From contig JAOVFP010000022.1 in the NCBI GenBank assembly GCA_025738555.1, positions 1,922,001 through 1,986,000 on the forward strand: a DNA stretch of 64,000 bases, given 5' to 3'. This stretch comes from Cyathus striatus (lineage: Eukaryota > Basidiomycota > Agaricomycetes > Agaricales > Nidulariaceae). The notes below the pieces were generated by a model. The model was not told the DNA's origin. It ran no database searches and saw only the letters and a list, made by a program, of their open reading frames with translations. Positions within the stretch are counted from its first letter, which is position 1; the number at the start of each line of letters is the position of its first letter. Positions 44,971 through 59,401 of the stretch are shown here, piece by piece. The translations under genes and the position numbers were made by a program.

Positions 44971-47786
44971 TCACGGACGCATCGGCGCTAGCCAAGCTTC
45001 TGCCGCCTCAAACTGCTCAATCAACTCTCGCAGAACTGCCCCCTCCGAATGAAGATGCCGCATCGCACTCAGCGCCTACAATACCCCACAACATGTCAGA
45101 TATCGTTCTCCAATCCAAAACATATCAACGTACCACATCCCAGAACCTGAACCCGCGCTCAACTTCCAATTTCGGATACTTGACGCCAGGGAATGTCTCC
45201 TCGCAGAGCTCGAGTGCCATAGCTTTCGCTTCCTTCACCCCCTCAGCATCGGGATCCCGGACTCGCTGTCCATTGTTGATATGCGTAAGAGCGTCGAGGT
45301 ACACCTTCGCTAGCACTCCAAATCCGGTGTTAACTTCGCCCTGGAAAGGAAGTGACAGCGTGATGTCCAACAGATCCTCCCGTGCACGCCGGGCGTCGTT
45401 CCGGAGCAGCATATTCAGCGTCGTTACCTCCAACAAAGTGCGAAGTGCTCGCGTAAGCGACCGGACGAACGAGTTGAACACTAGCAATTCTCGCGAGAGC
45501 GGTGCGGACCACGGCTGCGGCTATTGATGGGAACGGAGCCGCAACAAACATAGGGGAAAAAATAGAAATTGCAAATTCAGTTGATGCACTCTCACACATT
45601 ATCAATCATACTCACCGAAAAGTTCAACGGAACGATGCTCAGCACCCGCATCACGAGTAACATACATGATTTTTCCTCATCTAGAACGGGGAGTGGCGGA
45701 GAACCACCACCACCATCAATAAATAATCATGCTAACCCGTGTGAATGCCCGACAAGAACTCACCGGTGCCAAAACTCGGTCCTCCGCTGAATGCTCGACC
45801 AGACCACAAATGGCCATGCATGACACCAGCCCTGACAAGCTCCAGGAAGAGGTATAGCGGATCTTGGAACTTATCATTGACACGGGAATGGTGGATGGCG
45901 GTATACATCGCACGCGCCAACGGCGAATGCATGTGCGTATTCAGCAGGAACCTATCCAAAACGGTAACAGCGTGCATCAGCTGCTAAACCCAAATGCAGG
46001 AGAACAAAGCAGAAACTCTCTCACCCTCTCAGTTCTAGGAAACGCCAAATAACGTTCGCAACCACCTCATCCTTCTTCTCCAGCGGGGAAGCCGCATTAG
46101 CCTTGATCTTCGTACGTTGGGCCAGACGGTCCGAGGCTGTCGCGCCGAGACATAGTGAGAAGTCGATGGTGGCAGACTGAAACGAGCAAGCAATGAAGGA
46201 TTAACCATTAGCGGATGCTCATTCCCATAGGTAAGAATAGCAAGAAACTCACATTTTGTCTTCTCAGCTCGTCTTCCACAATTTGAGCAGTGACGTTCCA
46301 TCCCGCAACACGCTCGGCTAGCTGGACCGTCTGTGGCGAGTTGTGCTGCACGGGTTTGGGATGGTGGGATTGAGCTTGGTCAAACCAAAATATCCCGTAC
46401 ACCTTCTTGGTTCCCCAGAAGTTATGGGCAACATTGCTGATGAGAGCGAGAGCAGTGGCCCTCGGTCCGGTCTGTCCGTCCGTAATGACCTCCTTCACAA
46501 ACCGCCTGTACTCGGTGGTTTCTCCGTTGTCCAATGGTGGATTCTCCATGATTTGTCCGGTGGTCAGCCACACCAATGCCTGCGGGCCCAGGAGGCCCCG
46601 GGAGAGGTAAAAGTATATCTCATCCGGAAGCCGATGAGTGAAGATCTCATGAAGGTCGGAAGGGATATCCGCAGCCGTGGGGTGGTGAGCATGGTGGTTG
46701 GGGTGACCATGAGTGGCAGGGGCCGTGATTGCCAACGGCAGGGGCTGCACCGTGCCTTCAGATGAGAGGATTAATGAATACTTGATCATAGACCGTGTAC
46801 GAGCATAGTTTTCAGAGTATTGTACAGTCTTAACCGCGGGATGATCGGCGAAAGCTAGTACGGCTGCATGGCCCGACTTGTAGTACTTCACCATGTCAAC
46901 CGTGGCTTTGAGTGCCTGCTCATGTAGGGTGGGAGGGAACGGTGGGGAATGGTCGAACCCTACAAGAATTCCAATGTCGAGGAACTGATCCTCTGATACT
47001 CCAAACTCGGACAAAAGCGACCGCTTCGAGGTAAATTGGAAGGAAGGATTAGGGGAAATGAGGTCGAGGGACGTGATGAGCTTGTCAACGCCCGGGTATA
47101 GCAGTGTATCGCTTGGACCGAAAATTGCATGGATGTAGCTCTTCCCATGACGTTGTAGGTAAATCAGCTAGACAAAATTAAGAAGGTCAGACGAGCAGAC
47201 GAACGCATGGTAAAACAAATATACCTGGGCCCAAGCAATGTAGGGAGCTACAATGAATTCGACGTTCCTATGCCTGAAGATCCGCAGGACCATCCGCCAG
47301 AGGTCCCACTGTTGGAAGCAACTTCGTCCTTCGAAGAGTTTTGTCGCAGCATCCTCCTGTCCACCCTCATACTTGGACCACGCATTGGAGCGATCCCTGC
47401 ATGCATCCACCTGTTCCACATTTTGAGCTTGCTTCAAACGCTTATTCGGAATGAGCCCCGGGAATACAAACACAGGCTTAATTCGAAGTTTTTCGAGGGC
47501 CCTAAGGTCGGCTTCAATGCGTTGCGTGAGCGCTAAAGGGAGACCACCTGTCGCAGCGAGGAGGGGCTCTCTTGAGGGGGGGTTGTCTATTAGTTGCTGC
47601 AGATAATATGAAGCATCGATGCCTAGTCGTGAATCAGATAAAACAGAAAGAGGGAGGGTTTGGATATGTTTTCGTTCAAAAAGATAGCCTGGTCAGAAAG
47701 ACAACCTGTCAGCCTCATGTTGCGAGAAAAAGCTCGAAAAGACGAGGCTCTTGCTGGAGCTTACTTTCAAGATGCTTGATAGGCAT
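44971..47786 (-). CDS. MKT1: MKT1-like post-transcriptional regulator
   Basis: Eight exons: 47765-47786, 47225-47688, 46253-47167, 46025-46176, 45764-45983, 45616-45680, 45134-45520, 44971-45075. The N-terminal half is an XPG-like PIN domain: GIDASYYLQQLID, KPVFVFPGL, FIVAPYIAWAQ, AIFGPSDTLLYPG, then EFGVSEDQFLDIGILVG. The C-terminal half has the MKT1-type helical region ending EETFPGVKYPKLEVERGFRFWDV and a short last exon. In yeast Mkt1 acts with Pbp1 on the translation and stability of mRNAs; the PIN fold there is thought not to be an active nuclease. All joins are in frame except exon 4 to exon 5, where the visible GT..AG pair leaves the wrong phase. Confidence 0.88.
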
Positions 47787-50700
47787 TTTGCGGGAATATA
47801 AAGGCCGCTGCTCGCTGCTGAAGACGACTGCAAGGCTGGGTTGGGGGGGACGTTGCCAACAGCGACCAGCCGTGTGCAAACAACCTCAACGTTTTGCTTA
47901 TGTAATAATCTGCGTGCCAAAAATGCGGTGCGGTCTTAGACTTCTGCGCTGCCTTTTCTCATTTTTCACATCTTTCGCCTTCAATGAACACAGGCTTGCG
48001 GGCTCTTCACTCATCTTTTCAGAATACCAACATACCTGATCACTGGCACACTCAACTCCAAGTCATGCTGTGTACAATTTACTCCGGGAAATGATGCCAA
48101 TATAAACATACAGCCAGATTGACACGCAAGTCGCGGAGGGAACCCACACATGCTCATTTGCGAATGATCTAAACAAAAATATCGCCACTAAATCTGACTT
48201 GTTCGTATTCTTGTAAACTTTAACGTCCTATGGAAATGAGTGGAACTTCTGCCCTTCTGGCTTGATGTCTCACTTGATTCCAAGCCGCCTCCAGCCACAA
48301 ATCAGTGGGTCCATCACGCCTACCGCAACGTTCCTGCGCCATCATCATTGCGCTTGACACCAGTCCTATTTTGTTGTCATCCGATAAAAACTGAATTACG
48401 GTATGGACGCATGCTAATTCCATTAGGGGCGCCTGGCCGTTTAACGCAGGTCTCGAACGCTCAAAGCAACAACTACTTCTCCCATCCATTCCTATTGAGG
48501 CCAGTGACTTTCCCACTCTCCCTTGCGTCTCTTTCCTTTTTCATGCGGGGCGATGTATTCTGCGCCTGCAGGCTCGGTCCCACGGGGAGGATGATACTAC
48601 TCTGGTATGTACTTGACATGGAACCCATCTTTCCTGCCTTGAATGTCGGACATAAGACCCACATTGACCGTTAAGTCGGTAAGTTATTCCAGCCCTTGTC
48701 TTCCCTAAGCTCTTGTAGCCTTTCTCGCAGCCAAAATGACCATGATAAGCTTGATAACCCAGTTTGGTGTGAGATCCTTTCTCGCTTCGATGCAGGATTT
48801 GAACTTCGTGGCAGTAAGGCAAGTCCAACAATTTAAATGACTACCGTCAGGTGATCTTGGACTTACTTACGTGCCGCGCGCAGTGGGGGCGCGCAGTAAT
48901 ATTGTTTCAATTGAAATCGGAGGCACGTTCCATGACAAAGTCACAACAAATGTCAGCGCATGTCATGCTCAGGCATTTTTACGATATACCCTATGAGACC
49001 CTATGTCCAGTGACCGGTATTCTAAATCAGACGGTGGGAGAGCAGTATCTCGTACTCGTCGATTCGGATGCTACGTCGACAGCTTACACCCGGTGAATAA
49101 CTTTAGGTCTCTGTTGCGACGTTTTGCCGTCCGCTCGTTCTCTGTGAATAATCTTCGTATAATGTTCACCGTCTTCTCAAGAGACCGTATCCCGATATAC
49201 ATTTATAATGCTTCCCTGGGGTTGATGTTCCTACAGTGGTCGTCTATTCCACGCAGCTGCCAATTGCGGCTTTTCGTCGGTCTCTTGGCCTGAAATCTAG
49301 AAGCCAGCCCTTGACTAGATTTATCGCAGCCCGGAACATAGTTCGATATCACCTACTCCCACAGCTGCCTGTAAATACTCGACCCACACAACTCAAGAAC
49401 AAGTCGTGAGTGAATTTTCTGGCCCGGGGTGCGTGCTGCGACGCCAAGACCTTGTTCGATACCATGGAAGGAAAGTGCATAGACTCTATAATTATCCCAT
49501 TCTTGGCGACATGACCAACTGAACATGACGAGTTGGTAGATCAATCAAATCATAGGTTCGACTACTGCCGAGTATTCAGTAATCCCAACTGAGACAAGAA
49601 GCCTGGATAGACAAACGAAGTCACATGCGACTTCTTAACTTTGTTGGGCATCACAACGTTTATTCTTGATCCGGCTATTTTGCGTATCCGGGTTTGGTTG
49701 CGGTGCGCCTCGATTCTTTGGTAGGCCTCACTCGTCCATAGGCCAATTTCTCGAGGGCGCCACGTTGATATTGTCGATCTTTACTGGTCACCAGGTTAGC
49801 TGATCCTGGAGCACCCACAGCACTCGCATCTTTCTACGAAATATGGTCAACCCACGATGGGCCGCAAGCATATGGGATCGTTACTAAGAGATACCCACCA
49901 GCGTATGTTATCTTGTGAGCGCAGGAGGTATTCCAGTAGGCTTTGCCAAGCCCGTTTTCAAACCCCCAAGGGTATTTCTTGCACAGCAAAGTCGACCCTT
50001 TGGAGGGTGGACACTTTTGGAGAACATGGCCCTGCAAGAACAAATGATATCTTTGCGGGTTCTCTATTTCTTTCCACCTTTGTGGGTTACTTTGATTATG
50101 ATCGATCGAAAGATCCCTCTATGCTAGGGATGACTAGGGTATGGTCAGTGGCTGCAGAATTAATTATGATTCCGTTAACACCATCGTTCTAGTGCGGAAA
50201 TAATAAGACTTTGCGGATATTATGCCGGCTACTGCAAGTTCCTTCAAAGTTTGTATTACAAACAGTCCCCATTACGATCTCTTCAGGCTTGACCTCGTGG
50301 CTTAAAGGAGATATATTTCTATTGACTATACTCGATGAAGGAATCCCTCCATATTATAATCAAGATGGGATCCAAACCAAGATCACATTTTAATCTCCCA
50401 CGAGGAGCAGCAAGTAGGTCGTTTACACTGAAGTCAGCGCCATGGTTGCCATAACACAGGATTTCTATCACTTCGGATTCCGCCCCGTGATCTCACGCGC
50501 TGAATCCCTCTGACAAATATGTCATGATATGTTTAATTCGCACGTGAAGGTGAGTATTGGTGCCGTACCGATGCGACCGCAGTATTGAAAATGAAGAAAA
50601 ATATTAGTGATATCAACTCTTCTCGAACGGCAAAATTACTTACTCAAGCAAGGACTTGAAACTTGTGGAGAAGGGCTTCATAAACATTGTGTCAAATGGA

Positions 50701-53700
50701 TATACAGCCTTCGCTCATGCTCTTTTTCCGATCCAGCGCGCGAGGAAGTACGACCTCCAAATTGCATATCAACGCTTTAGTGGGGTACGATGGGAAAATA
50801 TACTTGTGAACCACGTTTAGCGAAGGTCGAGGTACTCCAGCGATGGTTCTTTACCGAGCGAACTGACGGTGACAATGTCAAATGTGTATTCACCCCAGAT
50901 GCATAATCATTCCATATAAAGTGCTCATTGGATTAAGCTGGATAGTGGTACGCTGATCGCGTTGAACTTGAATTGGGGCACCTCTGGTTTGTGCATACCG
51001 ATACCACGGTGTAATTTACTAGAGTGCGAGTTTCAAAGATATCTCAAAATGGTGCGGGAGGCCAAGCGCACACCGTGTCTGACTACGGGAGACTTACATA
51101 AAACAGGGCAGTGAATTGGTCTGCACATATGCTATGGAGCTAGGAAGCCCACAGGAACACAAGGATGCCCACCAACCAATCTTATCTTCGATGTGGATTT
51201 CAATCGCGATGAAGGCCACCGGAACTTGACATTGGAAAAATATCGTGGTGGCATATAATGCATAAGGAATTGAAAAGAATCCGACATAGCGGTAGTCATT
51301 GACAGGATGAAGGATGTTTTATAAGAGAAGGTCTGGAATGCACTAAGCACCTCCCAAGCCTGTACTCACTGTCCAGCTGAGCATCTACAAGCAGTTATCC
51401 CCGCATTTACGCCCAGGCGGATCGACGAACATCTGCTTTCCCCAGACATTGCAAACCACTAGCACAAGCCAAGAAGTTGCCAAACCAATCCCCCTGGAAT
51501 ATGTGGACATTTTGCGCCTTTAATTTTCTCTGTAGACATTCGTATCTTTGAGATTACACGCACCATAATAAAATTACATGTCAAAATATATTCAGGGCGT
51601 GATAAGCCCGATTGAAACATGGCAAAGGTACAGCGGGTATGTCGCCCTCTTTCCTCGCACGAGGCCACTATCGCGCGGGACCGAAAGTACTAAGCTATAT
51701 TGTCGCACCCCAAAATCAAAAGTTATTCTGACAAGAACACTGGATTAGAATTGGAATCATATATGTACAACGTTGGCTCTCATACATATTTGGATTCGGG
51801 GGGGATCCTTGTGAGCCTAGCGCCTACAGGTAATCATATCAAGCATCCAAGAGCCAAAAGGGTGTGTATTCACGATCGAGTGATCAGGTGGAATGGACAT
51901 TTGTCCAAAATGATGCGGAGAATAAGCAAAAACGCATCTGTTCCTGATCGAAACCTTCCTGAGGACGGGATCGGGGTCGGCCAATGTAAGGAGGCGCTGG
52001 CTGCGAGGGATCAAAGTCAGGGAAGAAGAGCGGAAGCGGGACCAAACACGCGATACATAGCCCGCACAGGGCGGGATCACTCCGCCTAAGGAAAAATGAC
52101 TTAGTTCAGTGACATGTCTCAACCATGAGACGTAGTCTCCACCATTTTCAAGGTCGTAATGCGCCACCGGATGTAAATATGACGTGCGGGTAACGATGTC
52201 TCCTGCTTCAATGTCAGTAGCAAAAATAGGTTCTTATTTTATGAAGAGAGTTAAGTCAAGAACAAGTCAAGATGGGCGCTCGACTGTTTCTTCAAATGGT
52301 GAAATGGTGATATGCGGTCTTGATAGACTACATTTAGAGTCTCTAACCCTATGTTGAAGTATGGATTTAGAAGCTATTGCCCACTGCTTTATTGTATGGT
52401 GCGCTCTATAATATTATTGGGTCAATCGCCGATTAACATTGACATATATAGATAAACTGAATGAGAGGATAAGCAGGAGAATGGAACGTAGCAGGTATAA
52501 CCATCTGGGGTGGCTGAAGTTACGACTTCATTGATTACCGGACCACTGAGCCCGGTATTCCACGTTGCGGAATGTATTGTCAAGAAGAAGAGAAGTATGT
52601 TCTGAACCTACACAACAGAGCACGTTACAAAGCCCTATAATACCGGTGGTTAACGTAAGTCATTTGACTTGAACACCGGGATGGTTTTTAGACGTGAGAA
52701 AGACATGCCTTAAGTAGAGCAACCATCGACTTTCGATCATCGCTGTCCTATCCAGCAGTTGGAAGGGAAGAAATGCGCTACAAGCATTGTCGTGGACGAA
52801 AAGGTGGGTGAACAAAGAGTCAAATGTTTCCGAATCCCAGCACAAACTACGCAGACATTTAATTTGTCTACCCCATAATGCGGTAACAAATGAAACCCTG
52901 GCGATTGAAGTCAGATAAACATGCTGGGGATTTTTCCGATAATACCTCAGTTACAGGATGTAGTCGCATATTATCTAAATGAATCCGCGAATTCTTTGGA
53001 ATGCTGGACCCTGGGGCATTCTACAGAACGCAGGGAGACAACCACTTTAGTTAATGGTGTAGATAACGTGGTCAGTCACCATCGATGAGTGCTCCAACTG
53101 CGTGGGGATTGGAAAAGGGTACGGTTGAACCAACCGTTCGGAAATTCTTTGAATATCTCACTCACCTAGCATTTAGCCCTCTTGCACCCTGTTTCACTAA
53201 TTTGGAATTGCATAGCGGGAGTCTGAAGCTTGATTAAACGGAAGAATATCACGTGGAGAACTAGAACCCGATGGTATGCACCATGTCGAAGAGTGCTCGT
53301 GAGCATAGTAGAATTGTCGGAACTTGAGATAATCATTTAGGACACGACTACAGCCATTCGGGAGTTGAACGAGTCATAATGGTGTGGATTATCCATTTTC
53401 TCCGATGGCACCAGCAGAACGGGCAGTGAATAGCAGAATAAAACATCCCGAGAGGTATCGCGCCATAGTAAATTCAATAGAAAAAGGGCAGTGCCATGAG
53501 ATAGTGACTACTGTCGGTCCGCCGACCAGGTAGGGGGAGGTATGTGACCCTCCCAGTATACTGGGTTGAGGCATGTTGATGCACACCAACAAGGGCGGTT
53601 AGACTGATGGTTTCACAACGGAACCACGGATAATCCTGTGGAACGAATTCACTGTTACAACCACCTACGTACAAGGTCATTACCACACTGTCATCACACA

Positions 53701-56700
53701 CGACTGTCGGACAACACACTGTTACCTCAATCAGTTGAGGCTGCGTTGGGCGCATGACGGCAAAGGAGCATCATCACTGTTAACAATGACCACCTACAAA
53801 ATCATGTGCCCTACCGTTTGGTACCCTCCCTCACGCCCAGTGAAAACCGTGGGTTCAGACCCACTCAAAACGAAACAACGGATGATGAAGGTGAGATCAG
53901 TGCATCCACTCGCCCCGAACCCTATTATCTAAAAATAAAATGGTCAGGCTAGTCGTGATTGTGTGAACGAAATTTGTCACCCAAATGGTTAGGCTGCAAG
54001 AATTTCACGTCGGATGCTCGATACGAGTCCCGAATTTCGAGATTTCTCCGACATTAATTTCACATCAGTAGTGATTTTCGCAGGAGTGGCTGCAAGAATA
54101 ACGCTATCAACCGTTATCGTGAAAGAAGACGCAGCTGAAACATGGCAAAGTTTGTAGATGTGGGGGTGGGGTGAAACCGTGACCTGTTGCTAATTCCCAT
54201 ATCATTACTTTTTATTTTTATTGACGGCCGTAAGATTCTAGTGCAAAATCGATGGCGACAGTATCCTTAAGATAGTTTAGCGGGATCGTTTCCCACTGCG
54301 TGTTCTTCCACAGCTATAATCTTAGAATAAAGACTAATTGACTCCTGTAATAGCAATTGTTCTCACTATCAGCGCAGTTATAGTTGCGCAGGCGACAACA
54401 GGTAGAAAACTTACGGGACGGGGAAACCGGGTGATTATCTAAGTTCAACGAGTATAAAAACTGTTGTCAAAAGATTCTATCGACTTGTAAGTATAGATAC
54501 TTATTTCCCATAATGAACGAACTGCGCACCTTGTACCACAGCAACCCCACGATACCCCATTCACTGATATGGGTGCCACTGCACAACACGAGTTAGTACT
54601 TAGGAGACCAGAATAAAAAAATCCGGCTTCACATTCTCTTGGTGAGAGAGTAACACTGCCATGATCAACAGCACGAAGTCCTTCCAAAACGCGTGTTCAA
54701 GTAGCGTGAGCAAGTCGGAGCGGATCCACCGAGAGCTCCTGACACGGTTTCCCAACTTGGGATTTCGAAGGGAGGTTTCGATTCTGGCAAGTTGAGGTAT
54801 AGCATCGATTCACTGCGATGTTCCCATCCATTAGGAGGATATAATGAACTCCTTCCTTCCTAAGGCGATGAATGCTGATAACAACACGTTCGTTGGGATG
54901 ATTCTACTGCATTTCTGGTGAGAAAGGCCAGTATTATTAGAAGCGATAACAGACAGATTATGTCCGGGATTCTAGCTCCGGTATTCCGAATTTGCGGTCA
55001 TACTTGTGATATTTGAACTATCAGACTACAACGGAGGGTGCTGTGGGCTAGAATCTTGGGTACACGCCAGGATAGACAACTGGATAACCAAACGTATTGT
55101 TAGATTTTCTCATGGACTCGCCAACGCATTCACCATAGCCGACTTTCATATGCAAGCAGTAGGTCCGACATCTCACAGCCCATCATACCTGGCGTCACAG
55201 GAGTAATCAAGGCATTAACTCTGGAAAATGCAATGTAATAATAGAACGAACGAAGAAGTAAAAAACAGTTTGCGTACTCCACGTCATAAAATTTTCAAAA
55301 TTCCATTATCACCGGTGCAGTGATTCTTATTCGGATTTCAGAATCCATTCAAGTCCAAGCGCTAGGATTTTCTCAGGATGGTCTTCATGAGAACTTGGAG
55401 CTCGATACTTAGCGCTTGTATGGATGTTACACTGAACAGCTTGTATAGTAGCATCTGTCGAAGAAGGTGTCGAGTTCTTCATATCTTTCTCGGTAAGAAA
55501 GATTCGAGAGAGTTCTTCTTGGGGTCGACATGAGAAAAATATATCATATATGCGCTCATTCATGGTGCTCTGTCAAATAACATTATGGTACGGCAAGTCG
55601 GTGGCACCTAATGGCTCAAACCTGTAATAGAAGACTCCAAATCGTATTGAGATTCTCTTGGATATCTGCGTGGGGTGGCTTGTCAATTACCATTGTACAA
55701 AATCAGTGGCACCCACAATCGGCGAAGAAAATGTCCAGTTCTTGCTTGGCAAGAAATTTCGATAGACGTCGTTTATTTCTTCTTGAGGGTGACATGAGAA
55801 AATATATCATATATGCGCTCATCCGTGGTGTTCTTGTCAATTAACGTTATGGTACGCTACGTCGGTACTACCAATAACTGGGATGAGCAAGCGACAACTC
55901 ATGTGTTATCAAACGTGTACGGGTTGGATGTTGCGCGAAGCCTCCCTTGTCAATTTACACTTTCCGTGAGTTCGGCGGCACCTGTTGTTGAATCATGCCT
56001 GCATGGAAGACCTAACACCCGTCAAAACGCGTTTCAACAAACCTGAAGGCCGAAGACTAAAGTTCCCAGCTGTTTCCCAGCGAGTGGCATGCACGGAGCG
56101 GAAATCCGCAACAGAGGCCAAACTTCGGCGTTGATCGAGTCTCCGTCGAGTACTTAACCCCACTCTCGTAATACCATTCTACGGGTGAGCCTTCAATATA
56201 TTCCATGAAGCTAACAACATTCAAGGATTAGCAGATTGTGTGAACCACCAAAAAAAGCTCACGGGAAGGTTAAAAGTCTTCTCTCTCGCTTGAACGGAGA
56301 CACGGAAGGCCAGCAGGCAAGTTTCAGGATAAGGTAATTATCGTACTTCACACTGACTCCTATACGGCTGCGGTGCGTGTAAACGAATATCAAAAGCACA
56401 ATAGACTGTGATAAGGAACGAAAATATCAAAAAGACACGGTGGCGGCGATGTTACGCCCACAGAAGTTGAAGGAGACAAAGGACACAGTTGCAACCTTGC
56501 GCGCGCCTCAGGACCGTATGCTGTGAGAACAACAGAGACGCGTGGCATGGTTCTCACGGGCACATGTCATTTCAAATCTCCAAGGGGCGCTACTACAGCC
56601 GCTATGATTCCTCTCAGTTTTGTTGGCGCAACGTCGCCGTCGTGTCTTCGGATTCAAATGCATCGGATGATTTTGAAGTACGATTTCATGCAGTGTAAGG

Positions 56701-57649
56701 GTCATCGTGATAGTGAAAGTACCGCTACGCTTATGCGTTCCCGTCTAACGCGCTTGAATCACCGAGGCGAGGTGCTGGAGATTTTACAACGCCCATGGGT
56801 ATACATAATGCTCACGGAATCTTTTCTTTATTGTTCCTTTTCGGAGAAAAGAAGGTATATTAACGTGGCAGTGCAGAGCGGCTAATGCACTGAGCGCCTT
56901 CTCGGAAATCTCGGTGTTGTACATAGCAAGCAAGCAGAAAGATTCCAAAAAACAAAATCTATAACCCCAAAACAAAGTCCAGAAAAGAGTATACAACATA
57001 AAACCTATACTAATATGTATGTTCCACAATCTTCTTGCGCAGCGAGAGAAGAAGCAATTGTAGGTGAAAAAAAGTAGATAGAAAGCCAGACAATCTACAT
57101 GAAGACAAGGTCTACACCAACAAAAAAAAGATCTAAGAAATGATAATTTAGAGTAAAAAAGCGTAGTTTATATGCTATGCTATGCTAAAATACGTATGCA
57201 TGTAATCCGTGTAAACCATCCAGAGTCATGTCATGTCGAGCAAAGCGAGACGTGTAGAGATGTGTAATGGTGTGAGTTGGAAAAAAAAAAAGAAAATAGA
57301 TAAAAAAGAATAAGAGGATGAGTAGAAATGAAGAGGGGGAGCGCAAATAAACGAAACATAAACTATAATAGTAATAGTACAAACCAAGAAAACGAAGTGA
57401 AAAAAAAACTCCCCACCCGTACCGGCAAACAACAATACCGACCGCACGTCGTACGACAGCCAACATCCATCTCGCTTATCCTGTCCTGTTAGACACGACG
57501 CCTCTCGCCTCTCGGGCCCGCACAATCTCCACCCTATAACATCCCCTGCAAAATCACTTCTGGCTCCTTCCACGCCAGTATTCAATGAAGCCACAGGAAC
57601 ACACAGTAGCATCTTCTAGCCCACCCTCCGTTCAGAGCCTAGGCAAAGA
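47787..57649. other. Nearly 10 kb without a supported gene
   Basis: Six-frame reading gives only short ORFs with no recognised domains, and no convincing exon chains were found. The tract is fairly A/T-rich. A degenerate tandem repeat lies at about 55.4-56.0 kb (listed separately). It may be heavily decayed transposon sequence, but no terminal repeats or polymerase motifs remain visible. Confidence 0.4.
55380..56000. repeat. Degenerate tandem repeat
   Basis: Two or three decayed units of about 250 bp. The clearest shared cores are GACATGAGAAA-ATATATCATATATGCGCTCAT followed by GTGGTG/ATGGTG, GTCAA-TAAC-TTATGGTACG and GTCGGTG/GTCGGTA (about 55528-55600 and 55788-55866). A third partial unit lies around 55690-55760 and a fourth trace near 55950. 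Confidence 0.6.
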
Positions 57650-59401
57650 CTACGCAGAAGGAACCAAAACAGGACTCCCTCCCGTGCCCTTAGCACACTT
57701 CCTAAACTGCGGCGAACACCCTCCCGCTCCACTACCTGACACACTCGACGACGACGTCGGCACAGGAATCGGCATCGGCATCGCACTGGATCTTGGAGGC
57801 TGAGTCCTACCCACTGGGGTACGCGGCGACGTAGGCGAAGGCGGATGTGTCGATTTGGGGGTGGTAGGTGAAAATGGGCGCATTCGCGTTGGAGAAGCAG
57901 GTTGAGCACGTTTGAATCGTACAGGTGCATGAAGGGCCATTGTTGATGACGAAGGTGAAGAGGGTGGTGTGCTCCTTCTCTCTTGCTGAGGAGAAGAAAG
58001 AGGCGGTTCGCGCCTCGACAAGCTAGGATGTAAAACGGGACTACGTCCAGCAGGAGGCGTATCCCCCTCCCCTTCCTCCTCATCAATCTCAATCTCAATA
58101 TCATTAACCACAATCACATTCTTCCTCTTCCTCCCCTCCTTGTCCTTCTTCCCCTCACCAAGCACAAGCGGCGAAGGAGGCGCCAAAAGCGGACTAGGCA
58201 CAGCCTCCAGCCTCCCCCTTCCTTTCAAATTCTCCCTCTCCCTCTCCCTTTTCATCAAAAACTGACTCTGATAATGGTACACCCCATCCTCATCATCAGT
58301 CCCCGAACACGAGCTCGAACTCGAGAAATATCCCTCCGGATTCCGCTTGAGCCTCCTCGTCGGGGGTGGAAGCTGGAAGAACGGGGGCTCCGGACTCGGG
58401 CTCGTCGAGCTCGGTCCCGAAATCGGCGACGAGTTGACCGAAGCATTGGTCAATGAAGGCGTAGGAGGCTGAGACGGATCCGTCTCCGTCTCCGTATCAA
58501 CATCCTCGCCGATCTCATCAGCCACCTCCGATACCGGTACATCCAAAAGCGGAACGAATGAGAATTTTGGTTTTTCCCTCTGCTGAGGGGGCTGTGCGCG
58601 TGGCAGATGCGGGAGATAGGATGTAGGTGTGGATGGGATGATATATGTCGGTGGGGGAGGGGGTGTCCAGCGTGTGAGGTTGGGTTTGTGTGGTAGTGGG
58701 GTACGTTTCCATGTTGGTATGAATGGTTGATCCGGGGGTTGTGTGGGGGATTTCGGGGGTGATGTACATATTGAATTCGAAGATGAAGACGGAGGGAAAT
58801 GGGTAGAAAAAGCGCTCCGGGGCGGGGAATGGGATGCGCCCCAGGGAATGTACTCCTTCACTGGAGCTGAAGCTGGAGCATTCATCATCGGCGTAGGTGT
58901 AGGACACTCCTGGGGCAACAAGGGCAAAAGACCAATAGGCACGGTCCTGAGATACCTCGAAGGCGGTTTACCAGAAATAGGATCCGGCGGCTGGTCCGCT
59001 ATAGGAAGAGAACGCTGGATTTCCTTCAGCTCCAGGAGGTCCCTGTGATATTTGTGATTAGTGTGAGGTCATGTGGGAAGACAGAGGTAGGGAAGGAGGA
59101 GAATGTGGGGTTGGGAGTGAGAGCATGGCATTCATCACCAAACATCCAATGAATCACCGAAAGAACACCGCAGTGCAAGGATCGCAGCTAACGGGAGCAG
59201 CACAACCCTGCACACGACCCAAAAACGATGAACGGAATACAAATGGACTCACTGATAGGAGAGTTTTCTAGCGGGTTCGGTGGGAGTGCGATCCCACTCG
59301 TCTGCAGTAAAGACCTGCTGGCAGACTTGCTCCTCGAAGCACACGCTGAGTGTTCTACGGAAGGGGGGTCGCTGACCGGGGGATTTGAGGCAGCCTTTCA
59401 T
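57650..59401 (-). CDS. Proline/serine-rich disordered protein, 513 residues
   Basis: Two exons (59253-59401 and 57650-59042) join in phase 2 at KLSYQ/DLLELK. The N-terminal 90 residues look structured or conserved: MKGCLKSPGQRPPFRRTL, VCFEEQVCQQVFTADEWDR, TPTEPARKLSYQDLLELKE, YLRTVPIGLLPLLP. The rest is low-complexity: Pro/Ser/Thr tracts, a basic stretch (GEGKKDKEGRKRKNVIV), an acidic stretch (IEIEIDEEEGEGD) and many SP/TP sites. The RTLSVCFEE segment resembles docking motifs seen in phosphatase-binding proteins, which is only a suggestion. I recall similar basidiomycete proteins without a known function. The start was chosen because it opens the conserved block. Confidence 0.78.

Noticed and set aside
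51700..52089. 129-codon plus ORF
   Set aside because: No recognisable domain and no neighbouring exons; overlapped by a similarly long ORF on the other strand.
57226..57612. Minus ORF downstream of the 513-residue protein
   Set aside because: Lies in its 3' flank, with a homopolymer-derived Phe run; looks like untranslated sequence.
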